NCBI GenBank assembly: GCA_902796745.1
Contig: CADBQC010000040.1
Location: 1-10,353 of the forward strand
Direction of reading: 5' to 3'
DNA from: an uncultured Pseudomonadota bacterium
Lineage (GTDB): Bacteria; Pseudomonadota; Alphaproteobacteria; RUG11792
DNA length: 10,353 nt
The notes under the pieces are model-generated. The model ran no database searches. It was not told where the DNA came from and saw only the letters and a program-made list of their open reading frames with translations. This document shows, piece by piece, positions 1-5,672 of this stretch. Position 1 is the stretch's first letter. The number at the start of each line of letters is the position of its first letter. The position numbers and the translations under genes were made by a program.

Positions 1-336
1 ACTAAGGTTGAAGGAGATACTTCAGCTAAGGAGCCAGCAACGCAGGATGCTGTAAAGCCAGAAGAAGCGACTGAGACTAAGGCTGAAGGAGATACTTCAG
101 CTAAGGAGCCAGCGACGCAAGATGCTGTAAAGCCAGAAGAAGCGACTGAGACTAAGGCTGAAAGCGATGCTTCAGCTAAGGAGCCAGCAACGCAGGATGC
201 GGTAAAGGCAGAGGATGCGACTGAGGTTAAGGCTGAAGGAGATACTTCAGCTAAGGAGCCAGCAACGCAGGATGCTGTAAAGCCAGAAGAAGCGACTGAG
301 ACTAAGGTTAAAGGAGATACTTCTGCTAATGAGCCG
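1..336 (+). repeat. 75-bp in-frame tandem repeat (minisatellite), 4 full copies plus a partial
   Basis: Full copies lie at 1-75, 76-150, 151-225 and 226-300, and a fifth decays after about 336. Copies differ by only a few bases. The third is the most diverged, with Gly-Asp-Thr changed to Ser-Asp-Ala and a Pro-Glu-Glu changed to Ala-Glu-Asp. A unit of 75 bp equals exactly 25 codons, so gain or loss of copies keeps the reading frame. The array continues off the left edge, so its total copy number is unknown. Confidence 0.95.
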
Positions 337-471
337 GTAGAAGAACCAATACCCCCGACTCCTGATGCATCGAAAGAACTTAGCGCGGTGAAAGAATTAA
401 CTAGCAAGTTAAAGACTACAATGCAAACGATTTCAATAGCTAAAAATAGTCTAATTCAGCAAAATGGTTGA
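1..471 (+). CDS. 3' end of a repeat-rich acidic protein (5' end outside window)
   Basis: Frame 1 is open from the first base to a TGA at 469-471, giving 156 residues with no start in view. Residues 1-100 are four consecutive 25-residue units, followed by a partial fifth. Each unit is rich in Lys, Glu, Ala, Thr and Pro, lacks aromatic residues and Cys, and carries a net negative charge (about five Glu, two Asp and three Lys). This composition suggests an extended, low-complexity surface or linker region. After the repeats comes a Pro-rich stretch (around residues 112-122) and then a C-terminal tail of about 30 residues rich in Lys, Ser, Leu and Ile that could form one amphipathic helix. No catalytic motif is visible and I do not recognise the family. 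Reading of the frame is secure because the repeats stay in phase and end cleanly. Function is unknown; a secreted or surface protein is possible but would need the missing N-terminus, where any signal peptide would lie. Confidence 0.85.
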   Translation, partial: TKVEGDTSAKEPATQDAVKPEEATETKAEGDTSAKEPATQDAVKPEEATETKAESDASAKEPATQDAVKAEDATEVKAEGDTSAKEPATQDAVKPEEATETKVKGDTSANEPVEEPIPPTPDASKELSAVKELTSKLKTTMQTISIAKNSLIQQNG

Positions 472-486
472 CCACGATGGTAGACC

Positions 487-540
487 AGTTGCCATACTGA
501 GTATCTATTCACGATGACGCGATTTACTCATATGGCAACT
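487..540. other. Long hairpin downstream of the repeat gene
   Basis: AGTTGCCATACTGAGTA at 487-503 pairs with TACTCATATGGCAACT at 525-540, giving 16 base pairs with one bulged C and a loop of about 21 bases. It begins 15 bases after the stop codon of the repeat-rich gene. That position suits transcription termination or mRNA 3'-end protection, but no T-run follows, so it is not a classical intrinsic terminator. It could also be a remnant of a small mobile element. Confidence 0.5.
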
Positions 541-674
541 ATTGCAAATAGTGACACTTCAAAGACGCTACACTAAGGGCTATCCTTATCCATTGATAAA
601 TATGTTCTTGATGAAAAGGAATGTACTGAAGTACCGGCGTGTTAGTCAAGACTCTTAACTAGCATCGTGTCAAA

Positions 675-695
675 ATTGCCAATAAAATTGGCAAT
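675..695. other. Perfect 9-bp inverted repeat next to an A-tract
   Basis: ATTGCCAAT and ATTGGCAAT are exact reverse complements separated by AAA, and eight A residues follow at 696-703. On the minus strand the stem is preceded by T8 and followed only by a short T-run, so it is a poor terminator in either direction. It may be a protein-binding palindrome; no regulator is assigned. Confidence 0.35.
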
Positions 696-800
696 AAAAA
701 AAATGTGGAATCAGTTATATAGCTCATTAAGTGGACGGGAGTACCAAAAAACAGAAAAGAATAGGAGCAGATCTAGCTATATGGAGGAGGGATCTCAGAT

Positions 801-1280
801 ATGGACAATGCCCCTCCCAAAAAAGCGATCATACTCTGGTACATACTAGACGCAGAATTTCAAGCGGTTCTAAGTGATTTCGATGACGTAAAAAGCAAAG
901 TCAAGAAATCGATGAAACAGATATTAGCACAAGCCATGAAGAGATTAAACGAGGATGAGAATACGTTTATTTTTCTGTGGGATCTCTACTTGTATCCGGC
1001 AGATCTTAAAAGAGATAAACCCGCCAATTACTGGAGATACGATCCGCCAGGGTACAAAGAAAAGATAACTAAGATTTGGGACAAATCTAACATGGGCGAT
1101 CCGCGTATAGATAATGTAAATCGCAAAAAGATAAAGAACTTTATAGAAAAAATAAGGGTTTGTCCAAGTTCAGACAGAAGTGAGACAAAAAGAGCCTCCG
1201 GAATTATACTTAGAAACATACCCCAATGGGGTCAGTCCACGCAAGAAAGAGTAGAAGCAATAAAAGTTATATTTGCATAA
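801..1280 (+). CDS. Hypothetical protein, 159 aa
   Basis: ATG at 801 is preceded by a strong purine-rich ribosome binding site, GGAGGAGG at 783-790, about 10 bases upstream. This is the best Shine-Dalgarno in the left part of the window and the reason for preferring this frame to the overlapping GTG ORF at 667-849. The product is a soluble, Lys- and Asp-rich protein with no signal peptide or membrane segment. A Trp/Tyr-rich central stretch (about residues 58-92, with paired Trp, Tyr and Pro residues) suggests a folded globular domain. I do not recognise the family. The stop at 1278-1280 lies at the edge of the decayed transposase on the opposite strand, so the C-terminus may be native or may have been created by insertion of that element. 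An unrecognised accessory gene is the safest description. Confidence 0.6.
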   Translation: MDNAPPKKAIILWYILDAEFQAVLSDFDDVKSKVKKSMKQILAQAMKRLNEDENTFIFLWDLYLYPADLKRDKPANYWRYDPPGYKEKITKIWDKSNMGDPRIDNVNRKKIKNFIEKIRVCPSSDRSETKRASGIILRNIPQWGQSTQERVEAIKVIFA

Positions 1281-1282
1281 AT

Positions 1283-1862
1283 TTCAGATGGAAGCACCGC
1301 TACATGTTCCGTTAACTAAAACACAGCTGGATGTTGCGTATAAGTTCTCTGCGGGTTCAGACGATAGTGTCTTCGGAAAGGTTGTCGTAAAATTCCTCTC
1401 TGAAAACCCTGTTTCTTCGCTCGATTTTGCTGTTGTATGTTGGTTTTGCAAGTAGCAGAACAAATAGCGGTATTACCAAATCTTTGCAAGCATCCTCGAA
1501 ATCTTTCATAAATTCGGAGCCTCCATCGACTTGGACAGATCGGACTTTATATACGAAGCATTTTCGATTAATTCTCGTAAAAATTTAGTAGCATTAGTGC
1601 TATTTGCTTTGCTGTAAACGCTTGCATAAACGTGCTCGCTCAATCCCTGCAAAATGCTTCATCACTGCCCCATTTTTCATCCATCATCATCGCGTTGTCT
1701 TGCTTAAAATTGAACGGCTTGACGTACTTGTCAAATCGCCGGTTTTTCTTGCGATTCAATGTGCTTCTAGACCTTAAAAATCTAAGCTTTCTCATAATCC
1801 TACCGATACTACTCTCGCTGATATTGCCCCCCCGAAATCACTCCTCAAAATCACGCAAATCT
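1283..1862 (-). pseudogene. Decayed IS481-type DDE transposase fragment
   Basis: Reading the minus strand from about 1860 downward gives successive pieces of an IS481-like transposase in different frames. First comes a helix-turn-helix tail (ILRSDFGG, then NISESSIGRIMRKLRFL from 1825). It is followed by a basic stretch ending at a TGA at 1640-1642, then KHFAGI near 1659, a piece from 1637 (HVYASVYSKANSTNATKFL), and from about 1536 the integrase-core signature QVDGGSEFMKDFEDAC followed by IERRNRVFREEFYDNL, ending at a TGA at 1357-1359. The VDGGSEF Asp and the Glu in the IERRNR segment match the second and third acidic positions of the DDE triad. At least three and probably four frame changes separate the pieces; one falls at a run of seven G (1827-1833). 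The N-terminal HTH part is missing and the C-terminal tail below 1357 is only weakly recognisable. No terminal inverted repeats could be assigned. The element is clearly inactive. Confidence 0.85.
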
Positions 1863-1875
1863 ATCAAAAAAAAGC

Positions 1876-2610
1876 TTATGCAAGAGCCTCATAAACTGCC
1901 TTTAGATCATCTCGCACATCAACGGAAATTGCTCCTTTTTTAACCGGTACAGCCCATACATTCATACTATTTTGTATTGCTCTTAGTTGTTCTAAGCGTT
2001 CACTTCTCTCAAGGAATGTTTGCGGGAGTTTAACAAATCTTTTGAGTGCGTCATATCGATATGCGTAAATTCCAACGTGAGCATAAAAATTTGTTGCTCC
2101 ATTGGGAATTGGACTCCTAGAAAAATAAAGCGCCCTTCCTGGGATATTTTTATCCATATCATTAAAAATCACTTTCACAGTATTTTCGTTACTGAAACCA
2201 TCAAGATTTTTATGCAACACAACAGGGGTTGTCATGTCAATTTCAGAATGGCTGATAAGCACGTCCAGAATATCTTGCAATATGGAAGACTCAAAAACTG
2301 GATTATCTCCCTGTAAATTAATTACATACTCTGGTTTTTTAGCCAATGTTTCCAGCGCAGCAAAAACTCTATCAGTACCAGATGGTAACGCATGATCAGT
2401 TACTATCGCTTTTCCACCATAACTTTCGACGATCTGCTTCACTTCTTCGCAACAACAAGCAACATAACACTCGCAAAGCTCCGCGCATTTCGCCCTCTCT
2501 AAAACGTGGATAATCAGAGGTTTTCCGTTAATAGGTTCGAGTATTTTTCGTGGAAATCGCGAAGAATTTAATCTTGCAGGGATAAAAATAGTGGCTGAAT
2601 TATTTTTCAC
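1876..2610 (-). CDS. kdsB: 3-deoxy-manno-octulosonate cytidylyltransferase (CMP-KDO synthetase)
   Basis: Activates KDO with CTP to give CMP-KDO and pyrophosphate, the cytosolic step before KDO transfer to lipid A in lipopolysaccharide synthesis. The 244 residues match the usual family length of about 245-255. Visible motifs are the nucleotide-binding IPARLNSSRFPRK at 10-22, PLIIHV at 31-36, SGTDR at 77-81, QGDNP at 100-104 (Mg-binding Asp102), SRSPIP at 164-169, HVGIYAYR at 178-185, LEQLR at 206-210 and VDVRDD at 230-235, which keeps the second metal-binding Asp. The usual QGDEP has Asn in place of Glu. The start is GTG at 2608-2610, reading GTG AAA AAT, with no strong Shine-Dalgarno. The stop is 14 bases from the transposase remnant, and a T-run just after the stop may help termination. 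It is divergent from the first prepilin-like gene across only 50 bp, so their promoters must overlap or abut. Identification is firm. Confidence 0.95.
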   Translation of the reverse strand: MKNNSATIFIPARLNSSRFPRKILEPINGKPLIIHVLERAKCAELCECYVACCCEEVKQIVESYGGKAIVTDHALPSGTDRVFAALETLAKKPEYVINLQGDNPVFESSILQDILDVLISHSEIDMTTPVVLHKNLDGFSNENTVKVIFNDMDKNIPGRALYFSRSPIPNGATNFYAHVGIYAYRYDALKRFVKLPQTFLERSERLEQLRAIQNSMNVWAVPVKKGAISVDVRDDLKAVYEALA

Positions 2611-3922
2611 TGTATGTAAAACTCTAAACTAGAATACAGTGAAATTTTACAAAAATCGATATGCTAAGAAAAGTTCGATTTCAAGGATTTTCATTAATTG
2701 AGGTTTCTATTTCATTGCTGATACTTGGGATTATTTCTGCAATTGGTATTAGCCAGATGACGCTAATGCAAAAAATATCCGCATCGCAAAAAACGCAATC
2801 GCATATCGACTTTGTCGTAAAAGCACTTGGAATGTACTACTTAACGAGCAGAACATCGCCTCTTCCATTTCCATCTAAAATGGATTCTAATATCGGCTAT
2901 CAAAGTGAAAGTATGAAACACTCGTTTGGCATAATACCTTTTAAATCCCTGGGAATTATGGAAAAATTTGCTAAAGATGGTAATGGGCGATGGTTACTTT
3001 ACAAAATGAATCCAAATTTTGATGAATATTTTCTTACTGTTGAGGACGAAAACTTCGGTACTCCCGGCTTCAGTTCCGAAATACCAAGTGATAAACTAGC
3101 TTTCATTATCAAAGCAAAAAATGCAAAAAATGAAGATGAATTCTCCGTTGGATATGACCTGCAAGACTTCTGTTATATCAAAATGATAGACTAACCTTCA
3201 TCATAAAAGCTCTAGATGCCAAAATACGATAAAATATTGTTTGGGTATGATTCGCAAAAACTATGATATTTTAACGAAATGTTGTCGCATCTTCCGGTTT
3301 GCTATTTTGAATGTTTCTGAATTTAAAGAAGTTTATATAGGTAGACTAAAATTAGTAGCTGAATTATTTTTCAGTGTGTGTAACACTTCAAGTTAGGATA
3401 CAAAGAGATTGTGCAAAAATCGCTATGAGGAAAAACATTTGTTTTCAAGGATTTTCGCTAATTGAAGTTTCTATTTCACTCCTTATTGTTGGGATTGTTT
3501 CTGCAATTGGCATCAGTCAGCTAAGGCTCATGCAAAAAATGTATGCTGCGCAAAAGACACAATCAAATATCGATTTTGTTGTGAAGGCGCTTGGAGCATA
3601 CTGCACGAGCACATCACTGCAACTCCCATTTCCATCCGAAATTAATTCTAATATCGGTTATCAAAGCAAAAGCATGAAAAATTCGTTCGGCATAATACCT
3701 TTTAAATCCCTGGGGATTATGGAAAAATTTGCCAAAGATGGCAATGGGCGATGGCTACTTTACAAAATGAATCCAAATTTTTGCAAATCTGTTTTTGTCG
3801 CAGAGGACAAAAGTTTAGGTGTTCCGGAATTCAGCTCAGAAGTACCAGATGACAGGCTGGCTTTCATTATCAAAGTAAAAAATGCAAAAAACGAAGATGA
3901 ATTATCGATTTGGTATAGTGAG
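2583..3922 (+). repeat. Tandem duplication of the kdsB start, intergenic region and prepilin gene
   Basis: The segment from about 2583 recurs from about 3347, an offset of about 764 bases. Similarity begins inside the first codons of kdsB (GCTGAATTATTTTTCA is shared), passes through the divergent intergenic region (ACAAAAATCGATATG versus GCAAAAATCGCTATG) and continues through the prepilin-like gene to about residue 160. In the second copy the kdsB start codon has changed to CTG on the minus strand and the rest of kdsB is absent, so that part is a vestige. The most conserved stretch is about 2926-3018 against 3690-3782, which differs at only about five positions. Confidence 0.85.
2661..3194 (+). 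CDS. Prepilin-like protein, copy 1 (type IV pilin / pseudopilin N-terminus)
   Basis: The 177-residue product begins with a short basic leader and the prepilin peptidase motif QGFSLIEVSISLL. Cleavage and N-methylation are expected after Gly9, leaving Phe at +1 and the conserved Glu at +5 (residue 14). Residues 10-32 form the single hydrophobic helix that inserts in the inner membrane and packs the pilus core. The C-terminal domain contains GIIPFKSLGI (90-99) and a DGNGRWLLYKMNP block (106-118). These resemble the 'PWKTLGL ... DAWGNRLxY' pattern of minor pilins and type II secretion pseudopilins, as I recall it. The ATG at 2661 is chosen because the second copy aligns from the same ATG; no clear Shine-Dalgarno is present. 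No pilus assembly ATPase, platform protein or prepilin peptidase lies in the window, so whether it serves a pilus, a type II secretion system or DNA uptake is open. Confidence 0.85.
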   Translation: MLRKVRFQGFSLIEVSISLLILGIISAIGISQMTLMQKISASQKTQSHIDFVVKALGMYYLTSRTSPLPFPSKMDSNIGYQSESMKHSFGIIPFKSLGIMEKFAKDGNGRWLLYKMNPNFDEYFLTVEDENFGTPGFSSEIPSDKLAFIIKAKNAKNEDEFSVGYDLQDFCYIKMID

Positions 3923-4018
3923 CACGCTTTTGTTGCAAACTATACAAACGTCAGTATGTATACAATGCTAACCATAAAAAGAAAAGAACTGTTAAGACAC
4001 CAAGGGGTCATATTTTAG
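3425..4018 (+). CDS. Prepilin-like protein, copy 2 (tandem paralog)
   Basis: This 197-residue paralog is about 70% identical, by eye, to copy 1 over the first 165 residues. It has the same leader and motif QGFSLIEVSISLL (cleavage after Gly9, Glu at +5), the same membrane helix (10-32) and a near-identical PFKSLGI ... DGNGRWLLYKMNP block. One residue is deleted in the loop near residues 61-66. An in-frame GTG or TTG start further upstream (such as 3374) is possible, but it would put 17 residues ahead of the leader and spans the copied kdsB start and intergenic region, so ATG 3425, aligned with copy 1, is preferred. The C-terminus diverges after residue 161 and is about 30 residues longer, basic at the end (KRKELLRHQG). 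The bases CTAACC near the copy 1 stop recur here out of frame, which suggests that an indel moved the reading frame past the ancestral stop. Intact paralogs may give pilus subunits with different surfaces. Confidence 0.82.
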   Translation: MRKNICFQGFSLIEVSISLLIVGIVSAIGISQLRLMQKMYAAQKTQSNIDFVVKALGAYCTSTSLQLPFPSEINSNIGYQSKSMKNSFGIIPFKSLGIMEKFAKDGNGRWLLYKMNPNFCKSVFVAEDKSLGVPEFSSEVPDDRLAFIIKVKNAKNEDELSIWYSEHAFVANYTNVSMYTMLTIKRKELLRHQGVIF

Positions 4019-4181
4019 AACGACAATATAGCATTCCAGTCAATACAGAATGAATAAATTTGGACACAAAGCTAGAGTATGTGTTTTGTTGTACTCACAA
4101 AAAATGTTCGATATTTTTTGTAGAAGTTTTTATCTAAGTTTATGTAGAATAAGCCTGTAATGGCGAACTTGAAGGTAATTT

Positions 4182-5672
4182 ATGGTGGATGTTATTTTTG
4201 CGGAAAATATTGATTTTAAATCTGCAGATGTGTTTGTTTTAGTTGCAGATGAAACCGGTAAAAGTTTTATATCCGACAAGCTAAAAATGTTGTTTGGAGC
4301 GGAGATATCTAAGGGTATCTCTGATGAGTGCAAAGAGTTAGCTTACGGGAAAATTAAGAGTTTCGACGTTATCGTTGATGGGAAAATGAGGGGTATCATC
4401 ATCGCCGGGGCAGGCTCTAGGAACAAGTTCTCCAGGGCTAGCTTTGAAAAATTGGGAGGATATATATTTAGCAAGATAAAGTCATCTGATGCAGAAATTT
4501 GCGTATTGAGCAACTGTGAATCTGCTAATCATGAGTCAATGATGGCGTATTTAGCATCTGGAATGATGTTGAAAAATTGGACTTTTGATAAATATAAATC
4601 GGAAAAAACTCCAGAGAAACTGAAAAAAATTGCATGCAAAACGGGCTATATTCAATTCAATAAAGAAGTTTTTGCTGGACTGCTAAAAATCGTAGATGGA
4701 GTGCATACTGTTCGTGAAATGGTCACTGAGCCCGCTAATGTTATGGATCCAGACAAATTGCTGGAAGAAGCCAAAGCTCTGAAAAAACTTGGCATAAAAA
4801 TTACAGTGCTTGATAAAAAAGATATGGAAAAGCAGGGCATGAATGCGCTTCTAGGAGTTGCAAAGGGAAGCGATAAACCTGCATATGTCATCGCTATGGA
4901 GTACAAAAGTGATGAAACAAAACCATCGGTAGCCCTTGTCGGAAAGGGACTTACCTTCGATTCTGGTGGGCTATGTCTAAAGCCAGCCAAGGGAATGGGG
5001 GAGATGAAGGGCGATATGACAGGCGCTGCAGTTGTGATTGGGGCACTAAAAACGCTAGCATTACAACAGGCAAAAGTAAATGTCGTTGGAGTAATTGGTG
5101 TTGTTGAAAATATGATTTCTGGTAGTGCGCAAAAGCCTGGCGATATTGTTGTAGCCATGTCTGGAAAAACCATAGAAGTAGACAATACGGATGCTGAGGG
5201 GAGACTTGTTTTGGCGGATGTCTTATGGTACACAAAGCAAAAATATGCTCCAGAAATAATGATAGATTTTGCGACCTTAACTGGGGCAATCCAAGTAGCT
5301 CTCGGGCACGAGTTTGCCGGGCTTTTCTCGAACTCTGATAAGTTATGCGATGATTTGCAAAAATCGGCAACAACTGTTGGAGAAAAATTATGGAGATTGC
5401 CTTTGCATCAATCTTATGAAGATGACATAAAGTCAGATATTGCTGACATAAAAAATGTAGGCAGTGGTCGAGGTGCTGGAAGTATCACGGCGGCACTGTT
5501 TTTAAAACACTTCGTCGATCCAGATGCTAAATGGGCGCATATAGACATAGCTGCAACAGAATGGGATAGCAAAGAACGCGCGCTTTCTCAAAAAGGTGCG
5601 ACTGGATTTGGTGTACGCTTGATGAACGATTTTATATGTAATGTATGTTCTAAAAATGGGGGTAGAAAATGA
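4182..5672 (+). CDS. pepA: Cytosolic leucyl aminopeptidase (M17 family)
   Basis: Removes N-terminal residues from peptides in the cytoplasm using two metal ions; some homologs also bind DNA in site-specific recombination and transcriptional control. The 496-residue length fits the family. The N-terminal macro-like domain (about 1-165) is variable. The catalytic domain shows GKGLTFDSGG (254-263), MKGDMTGAA (275-283) and NTDAEGRL (335-342), supplying the metal ligands Lys255, Asp260, Asp278, Asp337 and Glu339 and the catalytic Arg341. FATLTGA (363-369) and the C-terminal HIDIAATEW and GATGFGVRL segments are also typical. ATG 4182 has GAAGG at 4171-4175 as ribosome binding site. Upstream, TTGTTG at 4086 and GATATT at 4110 (18-base spacer) form a weak sigma-70-like candidate promoter. 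The stop overlaps the dnaN start in an ATGA, implying translational coupling. No catalytic residue is missing. Confidence 0.97.
   Translation: MVDVIFAENIDFKSADVFVLVADETGKSFISDKLKMLFGAEISKGISDECKELAYGKIKSFDVIVDGKMRGIIIAGAGSRNKFSRASFEKLGGYIFSKIKSSDAEICVLSNCESANHESMMAYLASGMMLKNWTFDKYKSEKTPEKLKKIACKTGYIQFNKEVFAGLLKIVDGVHTVREMVTEPANVMDPDKLLEEAKALKKLGIKITVLDKKDMEKQGMNALLGVAKGSDKPAYVIAMEYKSDETKPSVALVGKGLTFDSGGLCLKPAKGMGEMKGDMTGAAVVIGALKTLALQQAKVNVVGVIGVVENMISGSAQKPGDIVVAMSGKTIEVDNTDAEGRLVLADVLWYTKQKYAPEIMIDFATLTGAIQVALGHEFAGLFSNSDKLCDDLQKSATTVGEKLWRLPLHQSYEDDIKSDIADIKNVGSGRGAGSITAALFLKHFVDPDAKWAHIDIAATEWDSKERALSQKGATGFGVRLMNDFICNVCSKNGGRK

Larger units (their letters stand above)
472..800. other. 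329-bp gap with two hairpins and no supported gene
   Basis: All frames on both strands are broken by stops here; the longest open stretches are about 20-45 codons without a Shine-Dalgarno. An ORF beginning with GTG at 667 and running to 849 has no ribosome binding site and overlaps the better-supported gene starting at 801. The gap holds two inverted repeats (487-540 and 675-695) that share the core TTGCCA/TGGCAA, and a GGAGGAGG at 783-790 that serves the next gene. It may contain decayed coding sequence, but I cannot identify any. Confidence 0.5.

Noticed and set aside
1..336. CRISPR array
   Set aside because: The repeats are directly adjacent 75-bp units with no unique spacers and encode protein in frame.
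667..849. GTG-started 60-codon ORF on the plus strand
   Set aside because: It has no ribosome binding site, spans a hairpin and A-tract, and overlaps the ORF at 801, which has a strong Shine-Dalgarno.
1273..1455. 60-codon plus-strand ORF
   Set aside because: It lies antisense to the decayed transposase, whose protein signature is clear on the minus strand.
1632..1943. 103-codon plus-strand ORF
   Set aside because: It is antisense to both the transposase remnant and the 3' end of kdsB, with a hydrophobic low-complexity product typical of shadow frames.
2615..2651. TGTAAAA/TTTTACA inverted repeat between kdsB and prepilin copy 1 as an operator
   Set aside because: The arms are only 7 bp, 23 bases apart, and are not conserved in the duplicated copy upstream of prepilin copy 2.
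3374..3424. Upstream start for prepilin copy 2
   Set aside because: These 17 codons correspond to the duplicated kdsB start and intergenic DNA; alignment with copy 1 puts the start at ATG 3425.
4652..5373. Two long minus-strand ORFs inside pepA
   Set aside because: They are antisense shadows of a gene with all catalytic motifs intact; the products are Ser/Pro/Thr-rich or Gln/His-rich without family features.
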